A DNA stretch of 64,000 nt from JAMQKA01 sp034521835 (GCA_034521835.1 JAXHMA010000006.1:1708141-1772140), one strand, 5' to 3'; positions 23,670 through 34,408 are shown, numbered from the stretch's first letter. Notes: generated by a model from the letters alone, not told the origin. Numbers and translations are program-made.

Positions 23670-25631
23670 ATGACCATGCATGACGAACAAGACCTGCGTT
23701 ACCTGAAACTGCTGGCTGAGCAGTATCCCTCTATCGAGGCCGCCTCTACTGAAATCATCAATCTGAGTGCCATCCTGGAGCTGCCCAAGGGCACCGAACA
23801 TTTCATTTCCGACATCCACGGGGAGTATGAGTCGTTCCTCCACGTACTGCGGAATGGTTCGGGCTCCATCCGGCGACGGATCAACGAGGTGTTCCCGGAT
23901 ATGGATACGAACGAAAAACAGAACCTGGCTACGCTGATCTACTACCCGGAGGACAAGATGGCAATGATCCTCAAGGAGATCGATGAGCCCGAGGAATGGT
24001 ATCGCCAAACACTCTTTCAATTGATTAAACTGTGCCGGGAATATTCCTCGAAATATACCCGCAATAAAGTACGCAAGGCGCTGCCCAAGGATTTTAGCTA
24101 CGTCATAGAAGAACTGCTGCACGAGCAGGAGAGCCAGCATAACCGCCAGCAGTATTACAGCAGCATCCTCGATTCCATCATTGAAACCGACCGCGCCGGT
24201 GCATTTATCGTGGCACTGGCCCGGCTCATTCAGCGGCTCACCATCGCCCGGCTACACGTCATTGGCGACGTGTTTGATCGTGGTCCCGGTGCCCATATCA
24301 TCATGGACAAACTTATTGAGTATCACCTGGTCGATTTCCAGTGGGGCAACCACGACATTGTGTGGATGGGAGCGGCAGCCGGCAGCGAGGCCTGCATAGC
24401 CAACGTAATTCGCGTGTCGCTGCGCTACGCCAACATGGAAACCCTGGAAAACGGTTACGGCATCAGCATGCTTCCGCTCATCTCCTTTACGGTAGATGAG
24501 TATGGCGACGATCCCTGCGAGCTGTTCCAGCCGAAGGAGGCGACCGAGGAGTTCACCGAAAACGAACAACTGCTGATGGCGCAGATGCAGAAGGCGATCT
24601 CCATCATCCAGCTTAAACTTGAGGGGCAGATCATCCGGCGGCGCCCGCAATTCCAGATGGAGGACCGCCTGCTGCTGGACAAGATCGATTTTGAAGAAGG
24701 CACCGTGCGCGTGGACGACGAGAGCTACCCGATGCTGGATATGAATCTCCCCACTATCGATCCCGAAAATCCGTATGAGCTTTCTCCGCAGGAAAAGGCA
24801 GTGATGGATAAGCTCCGGCTCTCGTTCCAGAACAGTGAGCGGCTGCAAAAACATATACGATTTATCTTTTCGAAGGGTAGCATGTTTAAAAAACACAACG
24901 GGAATCTGCTCTACCACGGCTGCATCCCCATGACCCGGCAGGGACGCCTCCGCCACTTCACGTTCGACGGTGTAGCCCACAGCCCGCGGACGTTCATGGA
25001 TCGGCTGGAGCGGCTGGCCCGACAGGGCTTTTTTGCGAATGATGATCCTGAAAAAAAGCAATACGGCCAGGATACCATGTGGTACCTGTGGAGCGGTGCG
25101 CAATCTCCCCTGTTCGGAAAAGACAAGATGGCTACGTTTGAGCGCTATTTTGTTGAGGATCCCAAAACGCATCAGGAGACGATGAATCCGTATTACGACT
25201 ACCGCACGGACCAGCATGTGATGGAGAAAATACTGGAAGAGTTCGACGTTGATCCCAAGACGGGACATGTCATCAACGGGCATGTGCCGGTAAAGGTGAA
25301 GAAGGGCGAGAGTCCTGTAAAGGCGGGCGGCAAGCTGCTGGTGATTGACGGTGGATTTGCCAAGGCCTACCAGGAAAAAACCGGCATTGCGGGCTACACG
25401 CTCATTTCCAACTCCTGGGGATTAATCCTTGCGGCCCACGAGCCGTTTGAGTCGCGCCAGAAGGCGATTGAGGAGGAGATCGATATCGACTCGGAGACCA
25501 AGATCCTGGAAGAAAAATCGGAACGCATCCGCGTAGCCAATACCGATAACGGGCGGGGGATCAAGAGCAAGATTGATGATTTAAAAAAACTGTTGGAGGC
25601 GTATCGCTCAGGTTTGATCAAAGAATCATAA
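23670..25631 (+). CDS. fbp: Fructose-1,6-bisphosphatase, class III
   Basis: Hydrolyses fructose 1,6-bisphosphate to fructose 6-phosphate in gluconeogenesis. At 653 residues it matches the Firmicutes-type class III enzyme (metallophosphatase fold), not the common FBPase I. Metal-binding motifs are SDIHGEYESF near residue 45, GDVFDRGPGAHIIMD near 195, and WGNHDIVWMGAAAG near 225. The later HGCIPM, and NGHVPV plus VIDGGF near the C-terminus, complete the active site. The frame is intact. It may form an operon with the membrane hydrolase gene 43 bases downstream, although that gene has no clear metabolic link. Confidence 0.93.
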   Translation: MTMHDEQDLRYLKLLAEQYPSIEAASTEIINLSAILELPKGTEHFISDIHGEYESFLHVLRNGSGSIRRRINEVFPDMDTNEKQNLATLIYYPEDKMAMILKEIDEPEEWYRQTLFQLIKLCREYSSKYTRNKVRKALPKDFSYVIEELLHEQESQHNRQQYYSSILDSIIETDRAGAFIVALARLIQRLTIARLHVIGDVFDRGPGAHIIMDKLIEYHLVDFQWGNHDIVWMGAAAGSEACIANVIRVSLRYANMETLENGYGISMLPLISFTVDEYGDDPCELFQPKEATEEFTENEQLLMAQMQKAISIIQLKLEGQIIRRRPQFQMEDRLLLDKIDFEEGTVRVDDESYPMLDMNLPTIDPENPYELSPQEKAVMDKLRLSFQNSERLQKHIRFIFSKGSMFKKHNGNLLYHGCIPMTRQGRLRHFTFDGVAHSPRTFMDRLERLARQGFFANDDPEKKQYGQDTMWYLWSGAQSPLFGKDKMATFERYFVEDPKTHQETMNPYYDYRTDQHVMEKILEEFDVDPKTGHVINGHVPVKVKKGESPVKAGGKLLVIDGGFAKAYQEKTGIAGYTLISNSWGLILAAHEPFESRQKAIEEEIDIDSETKILEEKSERIRVANTDNGRGIKSKIDDLKKLLEAYRSGLIKES

Positions 25632-25674
25632 ATTCAGGTACAATTTCATCCAACTTGTTGAAAAAAAATCATAG

Positions 25675-26685
25675 ATGGATCCAGTCACGCATGGTTTAAT
25701 CGGAGCATCGGTCTCCCAGTCTGTTGCTGATTCACAGGAGATACGCTGGGCGGCACTAATCGGGGCCGCCGGTGCCATGCTGCCCGATCTTGATGTGCTA
25801 ATCGGAACCTCCGCAGATCCGTTAATGAACTTGGAGTATCATCGCCAGTTTACTCACTCATTTATTTTCATTCCCTTTGGAGCCTTGATTGTAGCAGTTC
25901 TGTTATGGTGGCCGCTGAAGACAAAGTTGACCTTCCAGAAAATATACCTCTACAGCCTGCTTGGCGTCGCTACTGCCGGCATCGCTGATACGTTCACCAG
26001 CTACGGCGTTCAGCTTTTTTGGCCGTTGACCGATACCCGGTTTTCCTGGAATCTTATCTCCGTTTTTGACCCGCTCTTTTCACTGGGATTGATCATTGGT
26101 GTGGGTACGGCCCTTTACAAAAAGAAAACGACAGGAGCCCTGTTTGCACTGTGTTGGATGGTGATTTACCTGCTATTTGCCGTTACCCAGAAACAGGAAG
26201 CCCATATCACGGCAGAGGCACTGGCACGTCAACGCAACCATTTTACCGAAAAAATTATCGTCAAACCGACCATCGGCAACCAGTTGCTGTGGAGTGCCCG
26301 GTATGTCAGGGGAAATCAATTGTATGCCGATGCGATTGGTATCATTCCTTTTTCGGAACCCAAAATTTACCAGGGGGAATCGGAGCCACTGCTTCCCTGG
26401 CAAAAGATGTACTCTGAATACAAAGGAACCACGCTATATAAGGACATCAAGCGTTTTGAAGTGCTTTCGAACGAAATTCTGGTGGAACACCCGGAGCATC
26501 CGCAAGTGATCGGGGATGGCCGTTATTCGATGCTGCCGACCACTATTAGACCACTTTGGGGCATTAGGATCGATACAACTCGACCAAATTCACATGTTGA
26601 TTTTGAAACATTAAGGGATACTGGTCCTGAGATCCGCCAGGTTTTTTTGAATATGGTGTTGGGGGTAAAGGAAACGAACCAGTAA
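25675..26685 (+). CDS. Membrane-bound metal-dependent hydrolase, YbcI/DUF457 family
   Basis: A 336-residue integral membrane protein. Putative metal ligands near the N-terminus are typical of the family: His in MDPVTHGLIG, Asp residues in MLPDLDVLIG, and the HRQFTHSFIF box. Four or so hydrophobic segments follow (for example FIPFGALIVAVLLWW, LISVFDPLFSLGLIIGVG and ALFALCWMVIYLLFAV). The C-terminal 130 residues are soluble. Members are annotated as inner-membrane hydrolases; the substrate is unknown. The frame is intact. Confidence 0.85.
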   Translation: MDPVTHGLIGASVSQSVADSQEIRWAALIGAAGAMLPDLDVLIGTSADPLMNLEYHRQFTHSFIFIPFGALIVAVLLWWPLKTKLTFQKIYLYSLLGVATAGIADTFTSYGVQLFWPLTDTRFSWNLISVFDPLFSLGLIIGVGTALYKKKTTGALFALCWMVIYLLFAVTQKQEAHITAEALARQRNHFTEKIIVKPTIGNQLLWSARYVRGNQLYADAIGIIPFSEPKIYQGESEPLLPWQKMYSEYKGTTLYKDIKRFEVLSNEILVEHPEHPQVIGDGRYSMLPTTIRPLWGIRIDTTRPNSHVDFETLRDTGPEIRQVFLNMVLGVKETNQ

Positions 26686-27170
26686 GATCCAAGCTGCTTC
26701 GCAAAATAATGACTACTTCCCTACCAAGAACGTAGCATCGGGTTTTTAATCACCCACAAGTAACACCTGCGGTTTATAAACATCTGGCAATTATTACTTC
26801 GAATGTCAGTAAAAACAACGGAAGTTGATTAGCAGTAACGGCTCAAAAGCCAACAGATGAAAATATCTGGGATTTTTTGGTGAGTCATTAGATTCGTTTT
26901 TTCCTCATCTCAACAATGAACACCCCATTTGTCAGTTACAAGTCGTTATCTTACGGTGGGCTGCAAGGTGCCAGCCCCAATCCTATCAAATGCAAGGTTC
27001 TTGGAGAAATTAGCGGAAAACCCTGCATGTGAACTGGCCATTTAGCCTTGCAAGTTGCTGGTAAATCGCGGGTTAGCATCCGTCTGAAAATGCCCTACTT
27101 AGAAGTAAGCATCTGTATTTTAACTAGTTAGATTAAACATTCAAATCTATATGGGCCAAATCCTGGTATT
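26686..27170. other. Intergenic region with no recognised gene
   Basis: A 485-base gap. I found no open frame with protein-like composition, no tRNA-like cloverleaf and no recognised riboswitch core. It contains short AT-rich and pyrimidine-rich stretches only. It separates plus-strand genes on the left from the minus-strand LuxC/LuxE group on the right, so both transcripts converge here and some terminator is expected, but I cannot define one. Confidence 0.4.
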
Positions 27171-27254
27171 CTATCCATCTATTACGAGAATACTTCCAAT
27201 CATAACAAGTAACCAGAGAGCTGCCATGATTCCAATTAAAAATAGGGCTGCCAT
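27171..27254 (-). CDS. Possible 27-residue membrane peptide
   Basis: A short open frame starts 15 bases after the acyl-CoA reductase stop codon on the same strand. The product is MAALFLIGIMAALWLLVMI followed by GSILVIDG: almost entirely one transmembrane helix with a polar end. There is no clear Shine-Dalgarno, but many genes in this lineage lack one. The uninterrupted hydrophobic composition and operon-like position support a real small protein; chance is quite possible at this length. Confidence 0.3.
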   Translation of the reverse strand: MAALFLIGIMAALWLLVMIGSILVIDG

Positions 27255-27269
27255 TTCTATATTTTTTTA

Positions 27270-28346
27270 TTAGCAATTGATCAGCCATTCAATGGTGTCC
27301 ACTCCATCCGGTTTCCAGTTGATGGGAGGCTGCTGGGCGTTTTCCAAGTGCTCGGTTCGATCCCCAAATCCAGGAATCTTGGTATCCGGATTAGTAATAT
27401 AAATCGATTGGTGCTGCTCCCCGAACTGCTCGGCCAGCTCGGCAGCCTGGTGCTTATCTCCTTCGATCCAGTAGCAGATAAAATCCTGGTCGAACTCAAG
27501 TCCCCCCTCCTGGATGAGAAAATCTTCCAGCCATAGCTGGGTCTGCTCTACGGCTTTATTATAAGCCTGTCGATGCTTCAGTTTTGGACCGGGCTTTTTG
27601 TGCTGCGGGCTCTCCTCCCAAAATGAATGAACCGATTCTTCCAGCTCATTGCTGATTTCATCCAAACCAAATGGAGCCACCACCAAGGCCACCGACCGGC
27701 ATCCCTTGCCACCATATCTGAAAATGCCCTCAACCAAATTATTGATCGTCTCAGGCGACGGATCATCCAGGCAGGCCATCGAAAAATGAGCGGTGCGGAT
27801 CAAGTATTTGGTGTTACGATTTGCGATGTTGTACTTCTGAATCGAGTGCTTAACACCGGGCACAGAGCGTTCAGAGCCCGCAAAAAGGACGGCATCGCTC
27901 TTAAGCCCTTCAAAATGCTCGAGGTTATGCACCCATTGCAGATCAACACTGGAAAACGCATCGGTTTTTTTGACCTCATTAAGAAACGTGGGCAACAGGT
28001 AGGGATCTTTTCTTGAAATCTTGCCATAGTAGGTGGCCCCGCTCAGGATAGTTGCAAGGGCGTTCTGAAATCCCACCAGCGGAATATTACCTGCATGCAG
28101 GCAGAGCACATTATTACCAGATGCATCACTTTCATCACTGAGTTCGGCCCGGTCCACCCAACCTCTAATCGATGACTCGTTGACCGCATTCTTGATGGAC
28201 AGCAGTGCATGCTTCACATCCTCAAAACTGAAATAGTCCTCTCGCACGGTCTGGTCGTATGCCACACTCAGGTAGTCGTTATCCTTGTTTAGCCAGTTTT
28301 CGGTGGCCTCCAGCAGGGCGTCTATTCGTTGTTCCAGGTCAGCCAT
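27270..28346 (-). CDS. Acyl-CoA reductase, LuxC family
   Basis: A 358-residue LuxC-like enzyme that reduces an activated acyl group to an aldehyde with NADPH. Family features include CLHAGNIPLVGFQNALATILSG (nucleotide-binding region), KISRKDPYLLPTFL, and the active-site Cys in RYGGKGCRSVALV. It is shorter than Vibrio LuxC (about 480), as in other Bacteroidota homologues. The LuxE-like gene lies immediately upstream, so the two probably act as an acyl-transfer and reduction pair, as in fatty acid reductase complexes. There are no luciferase subunits, so bioluminescence is not implied. The frame is intact. Confidence 0.85.
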   Translation of the reverse strand: MADLEQRIDALLEATENWLNKDNDYLSVAYDQTVREDYFSFEDVKHALLSIKNAVNESSIRGWVDRAELSDESDASGNNVLCLHAGNIPLVGFQNALATILSGATYYGKISRKDPYLLPTFLNEVKKTDAFSSVDLQWVHNLEHFEGLKSDAVLFAGSERSVPGVKHSIQKYNIANRNTKYLIRTAHFSMACLDDPSPETINNLVEGIFRYGGKGCRSVALVVAPFGLDEISNELEESVHSFWEESPQHKKPGPKLKHRQAYNKAVEQTQLWLEDFLIQEGGLEFDQDFICYWIEGDKHQAAELAEQFGEQHQSIYITNPDTKIPGFGDRTEHLENAQQPPINWKPDGVDTIEWLINC

Positions 28347-28381
28347 GAATCAGAATTTCCTTGATAAACCTTATTTGCCGT

Positions 28382-29410
28382 TCAATCTTCATCAATTAAA
28401 AAATTACAACCGCGCGGATCTTTGGGATTCCATCTTCCCAGCACTTTGAAGCGCCCATCCTTGTGACTAATGCCCTTGTCCCCCGTCAGTATGAATGAGC
28501 AGGAGTGCACATTGGCCAGGTCGGTAATGCCGATCAACCCTTCCTGGAAGTCGGGCATCTCGCATTTGGGATCGTGGGGATTATGGATCGTCACCTGCAT
28601 CCAGGAGGGTGTTTTAAACCATTGTCCGCCGGTGCTGTAGGCCTGGCTCAGCAGTTCACACATGCCGTACTCGGAGTGAATGCGAGAGGAATCCAGCCCA
28701 AAACCCGCACTCAGTTTTTTATGGAGTTCTTCCCTGACTGATCTCACGGCGATAGGTTTTCATCCCTCCTGTCTCTATCACGATGCTGTTGCCCGGCAAC
28801 AGGGGTGACTCCATCTCGACCAGGTCCAGCAGACCGAAGGCGGCTCCAAAAGAATAATTTGCTTTTCTCACTTTTTATCTCCTTGATCAGCTCATTGGCA
28901 ATGGGACTACCAAGCGGAAGAAAACGGCTAAAATTCGTATCATCCTGCTCAATCAATTCCTTGAGCATCCACACCAGTGAGGAGTTGGGATTTCCGCATA
29001 GCCCGGTGTATACGCCAAAATTACCGATTGATCCAGATCATAGTGCTGGCTGAATCCCCTGAGAAGAGATTGCCTGTAGAGTTCCTTATCGTGCACTAAA
29101 TGACGGCTACGTTCCATGCCGGAGGTGCCGCTGCTTTGAAAAACCAAGTCCGGTTTTTGGTCAAGATGGCAGGTTACAACCGCATCTTTGAACGCTTTTA
29201 TCAGGTAACAGTGGAGGCTGTTGAGATCCATCAAATTCATAGCAAAGAGCATCGCAAAACCTGCTATATATTGCGTTGTTTTGATACTGCGATATTCAAG
29301 CACCTGCTCCCGTTTTCCTTGAACGGAATGTCATTATCAAAATGAGCTTGTTCCAGTCTCTCATTCAGAAATCCGCCTGTTTGTTGAGATCGTGACTCTT
29401 TATCATTCAC
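28382..29410 (-). CDS. LuxE-like acyl-protein synthetase (frameshifted)
   Basis: An ATP-dependent acyl-activating enzyme that loads an acid for reduction by LuxC. Read across frame changes near 29315, 28965, 28850 and 28745, it gives about 343 residues. The key motif is VFQSSGTSGMERSRHLV (AMP-binding, SSGTTG-type). Later pieces are YDLDQSVILAYTPGY, the IHSEYGMCELLSQAY box with the conserved YGMxE, and TDLANVHSCSFILTGDKG. The end is RGCNFLIDED. I placed the start at GTG 29410; the N-terminus is the least certain part. It is followed 35 bases later by the LuxC-like gene. Confidence 0.8.
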
Positions 29411-29428
29411 AAACTGCTTTACTGCAGC

Positions 29429-30241
29429 TTACTTTTCCAGCGGCAAAATCTCTATCGACCTGAAGCGAACTGGATGGCTTTCTGCCTGGAGTGAAATGTA
29501 ACCTTCTCCCAGCAATAAATTTTTCTGGCCTTGACTTATCAACTTTTGAGCGTTTGCATCCTCGGTATCGTACTGGGGATTTGAGTAGCGCAGCACTTCC
29601 TTGCCATCCACTCGGTGAATGATAACCTCACTTCCCCGCACTTCAGCTTCCACCGTCACCCACTGGTCGCCGTGATACGTTTCAGAGCTGGAATTTACAC
29701 AGTGCTGTGTAATTAATTTTCCGTCCATTTCTACATGTGTACCCATGGAGCACATATTAGCCGTTGGACGTTCATCGGTGCCGTTTCCGCCAAGCAGCTG
29801 CACCTCAATGGAAACCGGAGATTGTTGGTTAAGTCCCATCGATTCAGGAGGCTGAGAATGAAGTTTGAGTCCGCTGTTGCGCCAGGCCCAGTCCGGCGCA
29901 CCCGGCACCTGTTCTCCAACAAAACGATACTCCGCGCGAATTTTATAGTGGGAATAAGCGGTTTCGTAGTACAAGTGGCCGAAGGCGTTATTGAATTCCT
30001 TGTAATTTTCGTACGATGCTACAAGCAATCCCTCTTCCACGCGAAACGTATTTTTATAGTTTACCCCTAGCTCCTGGCCGGTAAATTTGGGCGTCCAACC
30101 CTCCAGGTTTTTGCCGTTGAAGATCGGGATCCATTGTTCTTCTTCTGCTGATTTATCCTGCCCTTTTGATTCAAAAGCAAAGCCAAAAACAGATAGTAGA
30201 AAAAGTGCGCATGAGGCGACTAGTATTTTCTTTATCATCAT
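29429..30241 (-). CDS. Secreted DUF1080 (3-keto-disaccharide hydrolase-like) protein
   Basis: A 270-residue protein with a signal peptide (KKILVASCALFLLSVFGFAF). The DUF1080 jelly-roll (concanavalin-like) domain starts WIPIFNGKNLEGWTPKF and includes FGHLYYETAYSHYKIRAEYRF, WRNSGLKLHSQPPESM, the SIEVQLLGGN box and the strand YISLQAESHPVRFRSIEI at the end. Characterised relatives cleave 3-keto-glycosides or bind sugars. Downstream genes on the same strand and the pectate lyase and glycosidase a little upstream suggest plant or algal polysaccharide use, but purB lies between them. The frame is intact. Confidence 0.87.
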   Translation of the reverse strand: MMIKKILVASCALFLLSVFGFAFESKGQDKSAEEEQWIPIFNGKNLEGWTPKFTGQELGVNYKNTFRVEEGLLVASYENYKEFNNAFGHLYYETAYSHYKIRAEYRFVGEQVPGAPDWAWRNSGLKLHSQPPESMGLNQQSPVSIEVQLLGGNGTDERPTANMCSMGTHVEMDGKLITQHCVNSSSETYHGDQWVTVEAEVRGSEVIIHRVDGKEVLRYSNPQYDTEDANAQKLISQGQKNLLLGEGYISLQAESHPVRFRSIEILPLEK

Positions 30242-30356
30242 TCCCTTAATTTAATTAAATGTGAAAAGTGATCTCAGTCATCCCAGCCTATAATCCAGAA
30301 TGACGTTGTGTTTTTTAGATCTATCCACGCAGATTAGTAGCTCTATGTACTAAAAA

Positions 30357-31652
30357 TTATTCCAGTCCCACCCGCTTAAAAATACGATCCACATTTTGGG
30401 TGTGATGTTCAAGGTTAAATGCCTCCTCAATTTCCTCGTCAGTGAGATTTTTGGTTATGGTTTTATCAGCCTCTACCAAATCTCGGAACATCGTTTTCTC
30501 CTCCCATGACTGCATCGCCAGCGGCTGAACGGTGTCATACGCTTTTTCGCGCGACATGCCCTTGTCAATCAACATGTGAAGCAGGCGCTGGGAAAAAGTC
30601 AGGCCAAATGTTTTATAAATATTTTCCTCCATATTCTCTTCATAAATTGTGAGCTTTTCAATGATACCCGAAAAGCGATTTAGCATATAATCCAGCAGGA
30701 TGGTCGCATCAGGAAAGACAATACGCTCTACGGAGGAATGTGAGATATCGCGTTCGTGCCACAGCGGTATATTTTCATAAGAGGTCATCATGTAGCCGCG
30801 CAACACACGTGAGCAGCCGCTGATGTTTTCCGAGCCTACCGGATTACGTTTATGGGGCATTGAGGAAGACCCCTTCTGTCCTTTCCGGAAAAACTCTTCA
30901 GCTTCGCGCACTTCACTTCGCTGCAGATGGCGAACTTCCACTGCCATTTTTTCAAGCGTAGAGCCGATAAGTGCCAGCGTAGAATATAGTACGCATGACG
31001 ATCGCGCTGCAGGGTTTGCGTGAAGATGGGGGCGGGTTTCAGGTCCAGGCGCTGGCAGACCAGCTCTTCCACTTCCGGCGGAATATTGGCAAAAGTGCCG
31101 ACGGAACCGCTCAGTCTTCCGAATTCAACATCGGAAGCGGCCTTTTCAAACCGCTCCAGGTTCCGCTTCATCTCAGCGTACCAGAGCGCGCATTTTAACC
31201 CGAAGGTGGTCGGTTCTGCGTGAACACCGTGGGTACGGCCCAGTCATTACGGTGTGTTTATGTTCTTTGGCTTTCCCGGCCAGCACGTCGATAATATGCT
31301 CAATATCATCCTGCAAAATTTCATTGGCTCGTTTCAGCCGAACACCCTGCGCGGTATCCACCACATCGGTGGAGGTGAGCCCATAATGCACCCACTTTTT
31401 TTCATCCCCCAGCGATTCGGAAACTGAACGCGTAAATGCTACGACATCATGACGGGTTTCTTTTTCTATCTCCTTGATTCGATCGACATCAAAAGTGGCT
31501 TTTCCGTAAAGTTTTTCTACATCCTCTTCGGGAATGTGCCCCAGCTGACTCCACGCCCAGCAGGCGGCCAGTTCTACATCCAGCCATGCCTGGAACTGGC
31601 TCTGGTCGGTCCAAATTTCAGCCATCTTATTGCGGGAATATCGATCAATCAT
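30357..31652 (-). CDS. purB: Adenylosuccinate lyase (frameshifted)
   Basis: Catalyses two purine steps: SAICAR to AICAR, and adenylosuccinate to AMP. About 431 residues, the normal length. Family signatures: YSRNKMAEIWTDQSQFQAWL at the start, GLTSTDVVDTAQ (catalytic region), and the signature loop KGSSSMPHKRNPVGSEN. The tail is HTQNVDRIFKRVGLE. The frame changes near 31240 (inside the expected GRTHG region) and near 30980. Both breaks leave collinear sequence on each side, so I treat the gene as intact in the organism. Confidence 0.93.
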
Positions 31653-31752
31653 ACAACAGTATATTTAATTGGGATTCAGGGGCAAAGATATTGGTTTTGC
31701 TACAAGATGTCTTGTAAAACTTCCAGTATAATGTGCGTTGTATATTCAAAAT

Positions 31753-33226
31753 CTACTGCTTCTGGCCCACGACCTCCAGCAGTGCCACATACGATTCATT
31801 GCCGGGCGTAGTCAGGCGCACGCGCCCGCGGTGCCCCCACTGGTCAATTCCGCCACTCCATTCCACGGGTATAATCTTTTCTTCGCTCCATGTACCTTCG
31901 TCTACATCCAGCCATTTGATCCTCAACTCTTCCACAAACACCCAGGGATCCAGATCTATCGTATAGCGGCCCGCAGGAAAATAGATGGCGTACTGGTTGC
32001 CGATATCCGCGAGGCAGTACGCTTCCATCGCAGTAGGAGTAGAGGTAACATAGGATGACAACAGGTCGTTATGTGGAATCGCCTTAAAAATATTGAACTC
32101 TTCCAGTAACATAGACATCACCTTCAGGTTGATTTGCGCAGGTTTCTTCAGCCCGATGCCCCAGCCACCTTCAGGCCGATGAAAACGGCTGGAGGCGCTT
32201 CCCGCAAAAATATTCTTCCAGAACCGGGCAATCGCTTCTTTTTGGGATCCGGCGGAATAGTTATCACCTACACCTGAGCCGTAAACCTTGACGTTATTCA
32301 TCGGCATGGGATTAGCCTGTAACTTTTTGCGCCAATCCATAATATTGGTGTAATGAGCCGGCCCACGCCCGCCGCGGGAATCCTGGTTGTTCTGGGATAT
32401 TTCGGCATAGGAATACAGCTTCCGAAAGGTCAGGGCGTGCCGAACCGAGCTTGATGGATCAAAAATCATACTTGTTACGTGGATCTGCCTGCCCTGTTCC
32501 TGTGCTTTCTTTTTAATATAGGAGGCCCAGTAGTTATCCCACTCTTTGCGCTGGCTTCCCTCGTTGTTGATATTATACAATACATTACCGTACTGTAGCG
32601 CGATGGAGAGCAGCTTGTCTATGTATCGTTTCTGATATGCCAATATCTGCTGGTTATTATTGTATATGGAGCCGCCATACGAAATCTTCCTCTCCTGCAT
32701 CACTTCAGAATCGAGGTTCCACATTATTGGCGGGATTCCATGGATGCACATTCCAATTTTCGCCGCTCAGATCAAAATGATCCCACAAAGTAAGCTGGAC
32801 AATAATATCTCGCTCATGGGTCTCCTGAAGGAAAAACCGCAGCCGATCCCAATACTCCCCGTTCCACTGATCCAGATCGTAAGTTCCCTCTTTTACCTCC
32901 ATAAAAGCGTACACATTCCCCTCACCTCCATCTGACATTGTATTACGGACGTAATTGCCACCCAGTGAAGCCATCAGATCCAGGTGGTCAGTCAGCCGAT
33001 TACCGGTCCATTGAAACAGGTTATCGTCATTTGAACCGCCTTTCAGAACTTTGGGTTTACCCTTGTATTGCCAGTACCACGGGTTTTCAGTGTAGGGTTG
33101 AATAGCAGTCTTTTGGTCAAAAAGCTTCTGACCAAAAGCTATATAACCCGAATATTCAAATAATGGATTCATCCCAATAAACAACAGCGGTAATATGAGC
33201 AGATATATACTTCTCTTTTTCAACAT
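31753..33226 (-). CDS. Secreted GH140-like glycoside hydrolase (one frameshift)
   Basis: About 490 residues with an N-terminal signal or anchor helix (SIYLLILPLLFIGMNPLF). The front half reads like a TIM-barrel glycosidase: NPWYWQYKGKPKVLKGGSND, DHLDLMASLGGNYVRNT, YWDRLRFFLQETHERDIIVQ and LWDHFDLSGENW. After a frame change near 32715 come NINNEGSQRKEWDNYWASYI (a candidate acid/base strand) and a C-terminal beta-rich region (YAIYFPAGRYTIDLDPW) resembling a putative collagen-binding-type domain. Layout matches GH140 (DUF4038) enzymes such as apiosidases of pectin degradation. It is adjacent to the PL10 gene, on the same strand. Confidence 0.65.
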
Positions 33227-33290
33227 TTTATGTACTTATTATAAATTCCCTGAATTGAAATGATTGTTAGTTTTTACGAAAACCTGTCCC

Positions 33291-34408
33291 TTATTTACCA
33301 TCTATCCACTTGGTCCGCCAAGAAGGATATTCCTCTTCCAGCAGCTTTTGAGGCCAGTCGCCCAGCCAGCTATAGTTGACGCGGCGTTCATGTTCGATCT
33401 CGGAAAGTGCGTAGCGAATCACGCTGTCGCGCCCTAAAAAAATCGGGTAGTTGGTGCCAATCTCATAGAACCGTCCCCATAGCGGAGAATCCCTTCCGGA
33501 TCAAAACCTACCACAATATCATATCCTCCAGGCTTAGTTGAATCTTCAACCTGTACCAGCCGGATATTCTTCAGTCTCACGCGCTTCATCCATTTTACCG
33601 CTCCCTCCACGGCGCGGACCACCTGAGGTCCCGGTTCTTCGATATTCATCAGGTAGCGCACAATGTCTGCTCTCAGACCCGCTTATCGAGGGTGGCTCGT
33701 AGGCACGGGCCCAGGCCGGTTCCAGCGTTTCGTGATTATATTGCGTACACCAGGCAGTGAGTTCTCCCTCCACTACGATCCGAGTTTGTAGAATAAGCTG
33801 TAGCCCGTTCCTTATTGCGTTGGTCGCAGGCTCTTTATAGCTTGAATCCACAAATGAGAAGTGGCCATTGGAAACATCGCGCAGTATCCGCATCACGCCT
33901 ATCATTGCTCCGTCATTGAAGGTAATATGCTCGTAATATCCCTCCCGGATCGGGTAATACTGCGGCCAGCCGCCGTTCTCATACTGTGCATCCAACAGGT
34001 AGTCAATACCTTTTTGAAATCCTGTTCTAAACCGCTGATGTCCGGTATGCTCATACACGCGGGCCAGGAACCGCATCGGAGTATGGGTAGCCCCGTTGTC
34101 GATTGTGGTGCCGGACTCTTTCTCTTACGCTGAATTTCGACTTTTTCCTGCTCGGTCAGTTTCTGCGACATATCCCTGTTTTTGTACCATCCACCATTGC
34201 TATGTTGATATAGCAGTAAATTATCAGCAATGCGGATGGCCTCTCCAGTTCCATACCATTCATCTTGTTGATCCAGAGCATCATCCCAATCAATCGGCTG
34301 GCATACTCCAGGCCGGGGACCAGTGAATCCCAGCACAACTAGCAGAATTGGAATAAAGAAGATCGGCGGGTAATTTTTCTTGAAGATCCTCGACAATGAT
34401 TTTGCCAT
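33291..34408 (-). CDS. pelA: Pectate lyase, PL10 (PelA/Pel-15E) family (frameshifted)
   Basis: Cleaves polygalacturonate by beta-elimination. A signal peptide precedes IADNLLLYQHSNGGWYKNRDM (the characteristic NGGW box), then LLDAQYENGGWPQYYPIREG, the ITFNDGAMIGVM segment with the catalytic Asp, and TAWCTQYNHETLEPAWARAYEPPS. The tail is GRFYEIGTNYPIFLGRDS... ending WRTKWIDGK at 33291. The frame changes near 34115, 33685, 33480 and possibly once more, giving about 371 residues in total, normal for the family. It sits directly upstream of the GH140-like gene, supporting a small pectin-degrading cluster. Confidence 0.85.

Noticed and set aside
24252..25283. Long minus-strand open frame (343 codons) opposite fbp
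   Set aside because: It lies wholly inside an intact, well-conserved gene on the other strand and its product is His/Leu-rich without domain features, as expected of an antisense shadow.
26686..27170. Riboswitch or structured RNA in the gap before the LuxC/LuxE group
   Set aside because: No match to riboswitch cores that I can recall, and genes on both sides converge on the gap, so there is no gene for a 5' leader to control.
27270..29410. Bioluminescence operon
   Set aside because: LuxC and LuxE homologues are present but luxA/luxB are not; such pairs occur widely in non-luminous bacteria.
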